Shown one piece after another: positions 8,852 through 16,660 of a DNA stretch of 57,603 nt. The DNA is from an uncultured Gammaproteobacteria bacterium (GTDB lineage: Bacteria > Pseudomonadota > Gammaproteobacteria > Steroidobacterales > XN24). The translations under genes and the position numbers were made by a program. Position 1 is the first letter of the stretch. Each line of letters starts with the position of its first letter. The stretch spans positions 1 through 57,603 of the forward strand of contig CALDWW010000015.1 of the NCBI GenBank assembly GCA_937924335.1, written 5' to 3'. Under the pieces are notes generated by a model. That model had not been told where the DNA came from, made no database searches, and saw nothing but the letters and a program-made list of their open reading frames with translations.

Positions 8852-9271
8852 TCACTTATTCCTGCTCGCCGCCTTTTTCTTTGGCGCCGCTTTTTTCCTG
8901 GTCACGCCTCGCCTGGCCGCTGTCTTCTTGGCGGCAGGCTTGCGGCGGGCCGCCGGTCTCTTCTTTGTCGCGGGCTTCTTTTTGGCAGCCGTCTTCTTCG
9001 CAGGCCTCTTCTTGGCCGCTGGCTCTTTGTTCTCGGCCAGTCTGCGCTTCACACCGGCCACGTCGTTCTTGAGTTCCTCTTCTACGGCAACCGCCGTCTG
9101 TGACACCCTCTTGCCTGCCTTGGCGACTCTGGCCTTGACCGCCGGCATCTCCTTCTTTACTCGACGCCCAAGATCTGCGGCCCCCTTTTCCAGGGCCTTT
9201 TCCATCGCCACGAGTTTCTGTTTCAAAGTAGACTTCGTCGTCTTCCTCGCTGTTGGCTTCTTGCTCGCCAT
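8852..9271 (-). CDS. Histone H1-like / AlgP-like lysine-alanine-rich DNA-binding protein
   Basis: This encodes a 139-residue, very basic protein. The N-terminal half (about 1-75) is predicted helical with regular charged residues. The C-terminal half is low-complexity Lys/Ala/Pro/Arg repeats (PAKK, AAKK, PAARR type), as in AlgP and other bacterial H1-like proteins that coat or bend DNA. The ATG at 9271 is chosen because GGAGG lies six bases upstream; the frame extends to 9295 without a better site. Such tails vary in length among strains. The role as a nucleoid or regulatory protein is inferred from composition only. Confidence 0.75.
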   Translation of the reverse strand: MASKKPTARKTTKSTLKQKLVAMEKALEKGAADLGRRVKKEMPAVKARVAKAGKRVSQTAVAVEEELKNDVAGVKRRLAENKEPAAKKRPAKKTAAKKKPATKKRPAARRKPAAKKTAARRGVTRKKAAPKKKAASRNK

Positions 9272-9575
9272 GATGGCCTCCGTTTCCCGGTCCATACAGT
9301 ATGGGTATAGCTCAAAATACGAGCCTGTATAGCAAGAATCTTCTGGCAGCCGGAAGACGCCTTCTTGCCGTCGGAGCCGGGGGGCTCGCCGAGTCCCGAC
9401 GGTTGAAAAATCAGGCTATCTACAATGGGGAGAATCATCCTTCAGCGCCGACTAAACGGCGTCCGAAGGCGCCTGAGGGACATCCGGTCAGGGGCTAAGA
9501 GAACGGCTGCTTTCGGCCACAAGCGATCAGCCAGCGTAACCGGCGCCGCCATTGGTATCCGTTGGCCATTAAAGT
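9272..9575. other. Intergenic region with a hairpin and a repeat copy
   Basis: About 300 bases lie between two minus-strand genes. CCGTCGG at 9368-9374 can pair with CCGACGG at 9396-9402, with an inner AGCC/GGCT stem. It would lie in the 5' leader of the histone-like gene and lacks a T-run. The repeat copy C is at 9497-9530. No small gene is evident. Confidence 0.4.
9497..9530 (+). repeat. Hairpin-forming interspersed repeat, copy C
   Basis: TAAGAGAACGGCTGCTTTCG followed by GCCACAAGCGATCAG matches the core of the copies at 121 and 1060, with changes at both ends. It is intergenic. Confidence 0.5.
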
Positions 9576-10805
9576 TCATTCACGACGAATCTCCAGAAGC
9601 TTCGCTCGCCGCCTGTCGGCCCTTACGACGTCGATCCGAAAGCCGTTCCAGCTGATCGTATCGCCGACGATCGGTATACGGTCGAGTCTCTCGGTGACCA
9701 GTCCCCCGACGGTTGACACCTCGAGTTCGGGATCCCAGGTGATACCGAGCCTCGTCGACAGTTTCCGCATGTCGACGTTGCCCCGGACTAGGATCGTACC
9801 GTCAGCCTTGTCAAGGATGTCGTTGACCGGGGCGTCGGTTTCGTCGCGGATATCGCCCACAACCTCCTCGAGCACGTCTTCGAGCGTGACGATGCCCTCC
9901 ACCGTCCCGTATTCGTCCACGACGACCGCCAGGTGGCGGCGAGTCTTCTGGTATGTCCTGAGTAGCCGAGGCAGCGGGACGCTGTCGGGGACGATGAGCG
10001 GATCGTGTGTCACGGCATCCCAATCGATATCGGCGGCATCGTTCTCCAGCAGCCAATCGTGCAGTTTTTTGGCGAGCACGACGCTGGAGATGTCGTCGAC
10101 GTCGCCGGTGGTTGAGAAGGGGAAGCGGCTGTGGCCGGTTTCGCGCAGCATTCGAACAGCCTCCCTGCGCCCCATGTCGCCCGACAGGAAGCGGACTTCC
10201 TCGCGCGGCAGCATTACGTCAGCAGCGCGAAGGTGACCGAGCTGCGTTGCGCCGACCACCATGCCCGCCGTCCTCGGTCCCACGACGCCCCTGACCTGCC
10301 CGAGCCGGGCGAGGATGCGGATCTCCTCCGGAGACGTAACAGGCACCTCTTTCCCGCCGCGCAGCGACCGGGAAATAGCCTCGCTGACCGCTACGAGCGG
10401 CCGTAACAGGACAGTAAGAACGCTGATGCCAAGCGCGACGGGTACCGCGAGTGCCACAGCGTGGCTCACCCCTAGGGTCTTGGGGATGATTTCCGTGAAG
10501 AGAAGGACCGCAATCGTAAACAGGATCGAGAACAGCCACAGGGTGCCGCTCCCGAAGACGTCGGTGTAGCTGGCACCTGCGGCGGCTGCTCCGATCGTAT
10601 GGGCGGCGGTGTTCAGGATCAGGATGGCCGCGATGGGCACGTCCATGTTCTCCTTGAAACGCGTGAGCATGCGCCCGGCGCGGGGGTGGCGGCGTCCTGT
10701 GATCTCGACCTGCGGTCGGGTCAATGACAACAGCACCGACTCCAAGATCGAGCACGCGAAGGAAACCACCAGCACGACAGCGATAGCTGTAACTAACAAG
10801 AGCAT
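9576..10805 (-). CDS. CNNM/CorC (hemolysin-like) family transporter with CBS domains
   Basis: This 409-residue membrane protein has a DUF21/CNNM-type N-terminal region of about four hydrophobic segments (1-140). A CBS pair follows at about 190-310, including VVDEYGTVEGIVTLEDVLEE, then a CorC_HlyC accessory domain at the C-terminus (STVGGLVTERL onward). Members of the family are linked to magnesium or cobalt efflux and homeostasis. The ATG at 10805 has GGAG six bases upstream; a GTG at 10817 in the same frame is the alternative. It stands alone between two copies of the 43-bp repeat, together with the histone-like gene. Confidence 0.87.
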   Translation of the reverse strand: MLLLVTAIAVVLVVSFACSILESVLLSLTRPQVEITGRRHPRAGRMLTRFKENMDVPIAAILILNTAAHTIGAAAAGASYTDVFGSGTLWLFSILFTIAVLLFTEIIPKTLGVSHAVALAVPVALGISVLTVLLRPLVAVSEAISRSLRGGKEVPVTSPEEIRILARLGQVRGVVGPRTAGMVVGATQLGHLRAADVMLPREEVRFLSGDMGRREAVRMLRETGHSRFPFSTTGDVDDISSVVLAKKLHDWLLENDAADIDWDAVTHDPLIVPDSVPLPRLLRTYQKTRRHLAVVVDEYGTVEGIVTLEDVLEEVVGDIRDETDAPVNDILDKADGTILVRGNVDMRKLSTRLGITWDPELEVSTVGGLVTERLDRIPIVGDTISWNGFRIDVVRADRRRAKLLEIRRE

Positions 10806-11203
10806 CGGCAACTCCACAACGTCAAAGCCGTACGACTATCTTCTCAGCGTACGACGCCTTGGTGCTGGTGATCCAGTCCCTCAGAAGGGCCACGGCCTCG
10901 GCCGGAGCGGCTTGAGAGATCATGGTGCGAGGGGATCACATTGAGTGATGTCAAGTCCCGGGTGACTTACAGCGACCGGGGTGCCGTCTTGCGGTCGCGA
11001 CCGTCTGCATTGAGTCGATAGCCGACCTCAATTCGGGACCGGAATCTGGCTTCCATTGGCAGATGGAACGAGCCATGGATGACATAGCGCGCAGATCCGC
11101 AGCCGCGATCCGGGACTTCGGATTAGCGGCTCGGCGGTGGCGAAGACGGTCAGATCATCTGCCTGGCTCCCTGGCCAATGAACCCGTTCGTTTCTCGCGC
11201 CAG
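10806..11203. other. Intergenic region with the second copy of the 43-bp repeat
   Basis: Nearly 400 bases lie between two minus-strand genes. The only recognisable element is the 43-bp repeat at 11014-11056. Open frames on the plus strand here run antisense into the outer-membrane protein gene and look like shadows. Confidence 0.45.
11014..11056 (+). repeat. 43-bp direct repeat, copy 2
   Basis: It is identical in all 43 bases to 8626-8668 and in the same orientation, about 2.4 kb away. The flanking bases differ on both sides, so the repeat unit boundary is sharp. Confidence 0.9.
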
Positions 11204-11845
11204 TCAGAACGTAAGCGCGATACCGAGGGTCGCTTCGCCCTGAAGGAAGACGTCGCCAGAAGATCGCACCAGGCAGTTGGCCGCGCCGCCGACACTCGAA
11301 CAGAGAAACTCCGTGTCGGACTCCACCAGTGTTCCGTAGCCTCGCATGCCGAGCAAAAAGGACACTCGCTGGCTGACCGGGATTCGCATGCCCAGGCCCA
11401 GGCTCCCCGAGAGTTCATATTCCGACCCGAAGCCGTCGGCATCGAACCGGGTGAACCCCACGGTGACTGACAGGTAGGGCTGCAGCCAGGGTTCATAGTC
11501 GAAGATCAGGGTGCCGCCGAATTGGAAATACTCGGTCGTGAGATCCACGCCGCGCAGTCCAGGATCGGAATCATCGAGCTGTGTGGTCTGCTTGGAGTAA
11601 AGCAGCTCATAGTAGGCGTCCGGATCGCGATAGAGCGCCAGGCCTAGCCCCCAGCTGAAGTCGTTGTCCAGATCGACGCTGCGCAGCTCGACACCCTGGT
11701 CGTCCTCGAGGTCGAACTGTCCGCCGATCCGGTAACCGCCGAAAGGCGCGATCTCGAACCGCGGCGTATCGGCATGTGCCGGCGCGCCAATCGCGAAGCA
11801 CCCAGCCAGCAGGCCGATCGACACCCATCGCTTGTGCGCAGACAT
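11204..11845 (-). CDS. Outer-membrane beta-barrel protein
   Basis: This encodes 213 residues. A signal peptide covers about 1-25 (cleavage after AHA). The rest has alternating hydrophobic and polar residues typical of a small OmpA/OmpW-like beta-barrel, ending in phenylalanine as expected for the BAM recognition signal. Segments such as FEIAPFGGYRIGG and YFQFGGTLIF read as transmembrane strands. Two cysteines near the C-terminus (FLCSSVGGAANCL) may form a loop disulfide. The start has AGGAGCC upstream. It follows the cofactor operon by about 100 bases on the same strand; whether it is co-transcribed is unclear. Confidence 0.75.
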   Translation of the reverse strand: MSAHKRWVSIGLLAGCFAIGAPAHADTPRFEIAPFGGYRIGGQFDLEDDQGVELRSVDLDNDFSWGLGLALYRDPDAYYELLYSKQTTQLDDSDPGLRGVDLTTEYFQFGGTLIFDYEPWLQPYLSVTVGFTRFDADGFGSEYELSGSLGLGMRIPVSQRVSFLLGMRGYGTLVESDTEFLCSSVGGAANCLVRSSGDVFLQGEATLGIALTF

Positions 11846-11946
11846 AGAGGCTCCTTCCTGTTGCGGACCATACCGGGAAACCGTGGCCGTTTCGATGACC
11901 AGGGACTCCTGTGTAGTCCGCTACGAAGCTGGCAGACGTCCGCCAG

Positions 11947-12225
11947 CTAGCCGCCGGCGACGGCGGGGATGACGGCCACGATATCGCCGTCGATCAGGGC
12001 GGTATCGAGACCCTGCCGGGTGCGGATGTTGTCTTCGCCCACGAAGACGTTGACGCGCGGGCGTAGTTGGCCGTCCGGAGCCAGGACGCGGCTCAGGAAG
12101 CCGGGATAGCGTTCCCCGACCGCGGCCAGCGCGGCGGTCACGTTGCAGGCCGCGACGTCCACCTGCACCGAGCCGTCTACAAACTCTCTGAGGGCGGGTG
12201 GAATCCAGACTTTAACTTGGGTCAT
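11947..12225 (-). CDS. moaD: MoaD/ThiS-family sulfur carrier
   Basis: This 92-residue ubiquitin-fold protein ends in Gly-Gly (VIPAVAGG), the tail that is adenylated and thiocarboxylated to deliver sulfur to molybdopterin synthase or a related enzyme. The fold is supported by the N-terminal strand VKVWIPPALREF and the C-terminal DGDIVAVIPAVAGG. It is the last gene of the tungstate/cofactor operon. No moaE is in the window, so the partner must be elsewhere. A role in sulfuring another cofactor remains possible. Confidence 0.8.
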   Translation of the reverse strand: MTQVKVWIPPALREFVDGSVQVDVAACNVTAALAAVGERYPGFLSRVLAPDGQLRPRVNVFVGEDNIRTRQGLDTALIDGDIVAVIPAVAGG

Positions 12226-12274
12226 CGATAGTCAACCATTGGGATGCGACCGGTGATTTTCGTCTGCAATACGC

Positions 12275-13024
12275 TCAGCGGAATACGACTTCCATCACAG
12301 GATTAGACTCGTCTCGCATACGCGCGAGTATGACCCGGTCAAACCGATCGGTCGATTCCAGCGCCAGTTTTCCGGCGGTCCGCGCCAATTCCAGCCGCTG
12401 CTGGTCGTCCACCATGTTGATGACGGGGACGACGGTATGTCCGGAGGTGCCCTGGAGCAGGCCGTCGTCACTGGACAGCAGCCGGGCCAGGTGCCGCGGC
12501 TCGAAGATCTCTCCGGACGATGCCCTGGTGACGGCGGCGACCCTGTCCGCCCTATGGGCGATGCGATCGCCGAGGGGTTCTCCAAGCGCCCGCGCGGAGG
12601 CGATAGCCAGCACTGTGCACGGAGGCGAGGGCAGGCGGGGTTCGTCAGGCCGGGGCGCCTTGACCCAACGCATCCGTGCGCCGTCGGCCTTGACGAAAGT
12701 CGCGTCGAAACCAGACGCGTTGTGAATCTGCCGGATGCGATCGGGAGAAACTCCCGCATGGCGACCGGGTTTGCTACCGGGACACGCATAGGCGAGTCGG
12801 CTTGCCCCGCTGTGGGCCGCAACACTCTCCGCGAGGCAAGTCTCATCAGCGATGACGCTGACGGCCCCCAGGTCGTCCGGGAAGAATGTGGTATAGACGC
12901 TGGCGGTCAGGGCGATACGCCCCGGATGGCGGCGCGCCAGGGCATAAAGCGTCGTCTTCTTGCCGCCCGCGCCTACGGCGCAGATCAATCCGGAGCGTGC
13001 CTCGAAGAGGTCCAGCAGGTCCAT
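12275..13024 (-). CDS. yqeC: YqeC-like selenium/molybdenum hydroxylase accessory protein
   Basis: This encodes 249 residues. The N-terminal P-loop-like motif GAGGKKTTL (about residues 18-26) and the downstream VKADGARMRWVKAP and PVINMVDD segments match the YqeC family. That family is genetically linked to selenium-dependent molybdenum hydroxylases and Mo-cofactor handling in other bacteria. The ATG at 13024 lies two bases after the stop of the upstream gene, indicating translational coupling; the longer frame overlapping that gene is an artefact. No YqeB, SelD or selenocysteine machinery is in this window, so its role here is uncertain. Confidence 0.75.
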   Translation of the reverse strand: MDLLDLFEARSGLICAVGAGGKKTTLYALARRHPGRIALTASVYTTFFPDDLGAVSVIADETCLAESVAAHSGASRLAYACPGSKPGRHAGVSPDRIRQIHNASGFDATFVKADGARMRWVKAPRPDEPRLPSPPCTVLAIASARALGEPLGDRIAHRADRVAAVTRASSGEIFEPRHLARLLSSDDGLLQGTSGHTVVPVINMVDDQQRLELARTAGKLALESTDRFDRVILARMRDESNPVMEVVFR

Positions 13025-13026
13025 CG

Positions 13027-14136
13027 TCACTCGGGAGTCCCGGCGATGGCCTTGACGCAGAGGACGCGCGGCAGAAATCCGGCGGCCATGTCCCAATGGT
13101 CGCCACCGGTCGCGCTGGCGAAGACGTGACCGCCAGAGGTGCCGAAATACACGCCACAAGGAGCCAGGCCATCGACATCCATCGCCTCGCGCAGGACCGT
13201 TACATAGACATTCTCAGCGGGTAGTCCTGTGCTTACGGAAGTCCACGAGGCGCCAGCATCGTTGCTGCGATAGACCCGCAGTCGGCCATCCACAGGCGCG
13301 CGCAGATGGGAGCTGGATTCAGGGATCTGATAGATGGTGTCGGGGTCTTGCGGGTGAGCCACCAGTGCATAGCCAAAGTCGCTCGGCAATCCGTCGGTGA
13401 TCTCGGTCCAGCTCAGGGCGCCGTCATCGCTCCGGTAGGTGCCGTTGTAGCACTGTCGATACAGACGGTCCGGGGCGGCCGGGTGCATCACAAGCCGGTG
13501 TACGTTGTGGCCGCTGACCGGCGCCTTCTGTGGCAGATTCTCCGCCCTCACGCCGACGTTGGCCGGCTCCCAGGTGTGACCGGCATCCTCGCTGCGGTAG
13601 ACACCGCCGGCTGACACCGCCGCATACATGCGCGCAGGCGTGTGAGGGTCAATATGGATCGAGTGGACCGCGAAGATTCCACGCGACGGCTCCCAGGTGT
13701 CACAGGTCGGGTGTTCGTTGAGGCCCGAAACCTCACGCCAGCTCGTGCCTTCATCGTCGCTGAAGAACAGGCCGGCCGGGTCGATACCCGCATACAGTCG
13801 CGTTCCGTCCGGTGTCCAGGCGAGATACCAGATCGATCTCAACGGCGAGTCGTGTCTTCCCGGCGGATGATGGGGCACGCCCTCGAGGCAGGACCAGGTC
13901 TCTCCCAGGTCGCGGCTGACGTAGATGTGCGCTCCCCACACGGAGTGCGCGGCGGCCGCATAGACGGCGCACGGGTTCCCGGGTGAGCGGCAGACATGGA
14001 TCACCTCGTAGCCCTCGATAAAGGGCCCTTCGACGTTCCACGACTTCCGCCCGTCCCGGCTGGTCATGCGGAACAGTCCCTTCTTCGTGCCCACGAACAG
14101 GGTCACGCTCTTGCTGTCCGGATACGGCCCTGTCAT
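13027..14136 (-). CDS. BNR/WD40-like repeat (beta-propeller) protein in the cofactor operon
   Basis: This 369-residue protein is made of repeated units of the sialidase/photosystem-assembly type: several SxDxGxTW Asp-box variants (SRDLGETW, SDDEGTSW, SEDAGHTW, SDDGALSW, SNDAGASW). They imply a multi-bladed beta-propeller. No signal peptide is visible, so a cytoplasmic location is likely. The start codon overlaps the moaB stop as ATGA, and yqeC begins two bases after its end. It is therefore tightly built into the operon. A related function in cofactor synthesis or metal handling is inferred only from this context. It is probably not a true sialidase. Confidence 0.8.
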   Translation of the reverse strand: MTGPYPDSKSVTLFVGTKKGLFRMTSRDGRKSWNVEGPFIEGYEVIHVCRSPGNPCAVYAAAAHSVWGAHIYVSRDLGETWSCLEGVPHHPPGRHDSPLRSIWYLAWTPDGTRLYAGIDPAGLFFSDDEGTSWREVSGLNEHPTCDTWEPSRGIFAVHSIHIDPHTPARMYAAVSAGGVYRSEDAGHTWEPANVGVRAENLPQKAPVSGHNVHRLVMHPAAPDRLYRQCYNGTYRSDDGALSWTEITDGLPSDFGYALVAHPQDPDTIYQIPESSSHLRAPVDGRLRVYRSNDAGASWTSVSTGLPAENVYVTVLREAMDVDGLAPCGVYFGTSGGHVFASATGGDHWDMAAGFLPRVLCVKAIAGTPE

Positions 14137-14669
14137 TTCTCGAGCAGTCTTGGCATGAGCTCCACGAGATTGCACGGGCGGGTTCGATAGTCCAGCTGTG
14201 CCTCGATCAGCTCGTCCCAGGCAGTCGCGCATGCTCCGGACGAGCCGGGTACGCAGAAGATGTAGGTGCCGTTCGCGACGCCCGCCAGGCACCTGGACTG
14301 CATCGTGGAGGTCTTTATCTGTTGAAACGAGACGGCGCGGAAGACTTCGCCGAAACCATCGATCGTCTTGTCCAGCAGCGGCTGCACCGCCTCGGGGGTA
14401 CCGTCTCTGCCGGTGACTCCGGTGCCACCCGTCGAGATCACGACCTGGAGTTTCTCATCGGCGATCCAGTGGCTGACGGCCGCCCGGATCTGGTAGATGT
14501 CATCCGGGACGATGGTCTTCTCCGCCAGCTGGTGTCCTGCCCGGCTGAGTCGCTCCGCGAGTAACTTTCCGGACTTGTCCGTGGCTTCGTCGCGGCTGTC
14601 CGATACGGTCAGGATCGCAATCCTCAGAGGGACAAATTCCCTCGGCTGTTTCTCATCGCCGTGTGGCAT
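14133..14669 (-). CDS. moaB: Molybdenum cofactor biosynthesis protein MoaB/Mog family
   Basis: This 178-residue protein has the MPT-binding signature STGGTGVTGRDGTPE and the ending CVPGSSGACATAWDELI. The family adenylylates molybdopterin before metal insertion by MoeA, or has a closely related role. The length is normal for MoaB. It sits between moeA (39 bases upstream) and the beta-propeller gene, which it overlaps by four bases. Confidence 0.9.
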   Translation of the reverse strand: MPHGDEKQPREFVPLRIAILTVSDSRDEATDKSGKLLAERLSRAGHQLAEKTIVPDDIYQIRAAVSHWIADEKLQVVISTGGTGVTGRDGTPEAVQPLLDKTIDGFGEVFRAVSFQQIKTSTMQSRCLAGVANGTYIFCVPGSSGACATAWDELIEAQLDYRTRPCNLVELMPRLLEK

Positions 14670-14708
14670 ATCTCACTCTCTTGATGTCGTGGCTGTGATT
14701 CCCCGGGG

Positions 14709-15983
14709 TCAGACCAGGGCGCCAAAGGGTTGGACACTGACCGGGTCCCCAGGCATGACGGTCTCGCTATCCAGCGGCAGCACGATGAAGCAGTTCGCCC
14801 TGGCCATGGACGAGAGGACGCCCGCGCCCTGGAAACCGGCTTTCTCGACGCTATAGCTGCCGTCCTCGTTACGCTCGAGAATGCCGCGCTGGAATTCGAG
14901 CCGGCCGGGTTTCTTGCGCAGGCGGGATCGGCAGGTTGCTGTCAGATATACGTCGGGATCCGGGTTCTCGATTCCCTTGAGTCGCTGCAGCACCGGCTGC
15001 ACCAGTTGGTAGAAGGTCGCCATCACGGAGACCGGATTCCCCGGCAGGCCGAAAAAATGCTTGCCGTTTACCCGCCCGAAGGCGATCGGCCGTCCCGGCT
15101 TGATGGCCACCTTCCAGAATCCGATCTCACCGATCTTCTCCAGCGTCTCGGTGACAAAGTCCGCTTCCCCAACCGACACACCACCGGTGGTGATGACTGC
15201 GTCAGCATCCGTCGTTGCAGCCGCGAAGGCCTGTTCTGTTGCGTCGCGGGTGTCAGGGACGATGCCCAGATCGATGACCTCCACCTCGAGACGGGTAAGC
15301 ATGCCGAACAGGCTGTGCCGGTTGCTGTCGTAGATCTGACCTTCGCCCAGCGGTTCTCCGGCGGGCCGAAGTTCGTCACCCGTCGAAAAGAAAGCAACGC
15401 GTGGGCGTCTGCGCACGCGGACCCGGGCCGCGCCAACCGAGGCGAGGACGCCGAGGTGGGCAGGCCGCAGTAACGTTCCGGCCGCCAGCGCGATGTCACC
15501 GGCGGCGATGTCTTCGCCAGCCGGGCGGATGTGTTGGCCCGGGCGATGACCCGAACCGATCTCCGCCAGATCGTCGCGCCGGACGACGTGTTCCTGGATG
15601 ACAACCGTGTCCGCACCCGGCGGCACTGGGGCGCCGGTCATGATGCGGGCACACTCGCCGGTTCCGACGGCACCTTCAAAGGGACGCCCGGCCCAGGCGG
15701 TACCGATCACCCTGAGGGTGCGCTCCCCGTCGCCAGGCAGGTCTTCACCACGAACCGCGTAGCCGTCCATGGCGGAATTCGTGTGCGCCGGAACGTCGAC
15801 CTGCGAGCGCACGTCTTCATGGAGGATGCGCCCCAGGCCATCGCGCAGCGCGATGGACTCCGCGCCCTCGACAGGACGCACTTCGGCAAGCATCCGTTCG
15901 AGCGCCTGCTCGAGTCGCAGGGCAGGCGCCCCGTGAGGGTCTTCGCAGCAGGGATCCTGCTGATCGTGAGAATGTCCGCTCAC
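14709..15983 (-). CDS. moeA: Molybdopterin molybdenumtransferase MoeA
   Basis: This 424-residue protein carries MoeA family motifs: AMDGYAV near residue 71, MTGAPVPPGADTV, FFSTGDEL, TTGGVSVGEADFV and GLPGNPVSVM. MoeA inserts molybdate (or tungstate) into adenylylated molybdopterin. It starts with GTG at 15983, overlapping the mobA stop as GTGA. The first 20 residues are rich in His, Cys, Asp and Gln (HSHDQQDPCCEDPHG), a possible metal-binding extension not usual in the family. It is part of the tup-moco operon. Confidence 0.93.
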   Translation of the reverse strand: MSGHSHDQQDPCCEDPHGAPALRLEQALERMLAEVRPVEGAESIALRDGLGRILHEDVRSQVDVPAHTNSAMDGYAVRGEDLPGDGERTLRVIGTAWAGRPFEGAVGTGECARIMTGAPVPPGADTVVIQEHVVRRDDLAEIGSGHRPGQHIRPAGEDIAAGDIALAAGTLLRPAHLGVLASVGAARVRVRRRPRVAFFSTGDELRPAGEPLGEGQIYDSNRHSLFGMLTRLEVEVIDLGIVPDTRDATEQAFAAATTDADAVITTGGVSVGEADFVTETLEKIGEIGFWKVAIKPGRPIAFGRVNGKHFFGLPGNPVSVMATFYQLVQPVLQRLKGIENPDPDVYLTATCRSRLRKKPGRLEFQRGILERNEDGSYSVEKAGFQGAGVLSSMARANCFIVLPLDSETVMPGDPVSVQPFGALV

Positions 15984-16660
15984 GGCATAGTGCCGTCGTC
16001 GCTTGCGACCCGCTGCAGCAAGTCCGCAATCTGATCTGCCTGATTAACGTTCACGAAGTCCTCTTTGCGATCGGCGAAATCAACGCTCGACATGGAGTGC
16101 TGAGTGTACCAGTGCATCACCTTCCTGCCGCCCCCGTCGAGGAAGGTCTCCAGGCTCGGCAACAGCTTCCGGCGGAGCATAACGAATAACGGTTGATAGA
16201 CTTCGCCGTCGTGGGCGACCGCGATCTCCGCCCCCTGTCGGCAGGCTTCATACAGGCGGCTGGCGAGTTGCTTGGGCATCAGCGGTGTGTCACATGGGAC
16301 CGCCAGCACAAATTCGGTGGTCGCCGCGCTCATGCCTGCGGCGATTCCGGACAGGGGGCCGAGGAATTCGTCTGTCCGGTCCGCGACGATCGGCAAGCCG
16401 AATTCCGCGTAAGCATCCAGGCTGCGGTTGGCATTGACGACGACCTGTCCGACCTGTGGTCGCAGTCGCTGCAGCACGTGCCAGATCATGGGGCGATCGC
16501 CGATCTGCACGAGCCCCTTGTCGACGCCTCCCATACGCAGCGCCCGGCCGCCGGCGAGAACGACGCCGGTGACTTCGGTGCGCGGATATCCGCCCTCTGA
16601 GTTCTCGGTCTGCGGGCCTTCGCCCTTTCTGGCGTTCGTGTTCGGTCGCTCTTCAGTCAA
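15980..16660 (-). CDS. mobA: Molybdenum cofactor guanylyltransferase MobA
   Basis: This 226-residue nucleotidyltransferase has the N-terminal motif GVVLAGGRALRMGGVDKGL that binds GTP, and LAVPCDTPLMP with catalytic Asp. MobA joins GMP to Mo-molybdopterin to make the MGD cofactor needed by DMSO-reductase-family enzymes such as the FdhA in this window. The frame opens with a TTG at 16660 overlapping the end of tupA by eight bases; there is no ATG or GTG before the conserved motif, so TTG is the likely start. It is translationally coupled to both neighbours. Confidence 0.9.
   Translation of the reverse strand: MTEERPNTNARKGEGPQTENSEGGYPRTEVTGVVLAGGRALRMGGVDKGLVQIGDRPMIWHVLQRLRPQVGQVVVNANRSLDAYAEFGLPIVADRTDEFLGPLSGIAAGMSAATTEFVLAVPCDTPLMPKQLASRLYEACRQGAEIAVAHDGEVYQPLFVMLRRKLLPSLETFLDGGGRKVMHWYTQHSMSSVDFADRKEDFVNVNQADQIADLLQRVASDDGTMP

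Noticed and set aside
11063..11470. Plus-strand frame opposite the outer-membrane protein gene
   Set aside because: The composition is arginine-rich and it is antisense to a coherent signal-peptide and beta-barrel gene.
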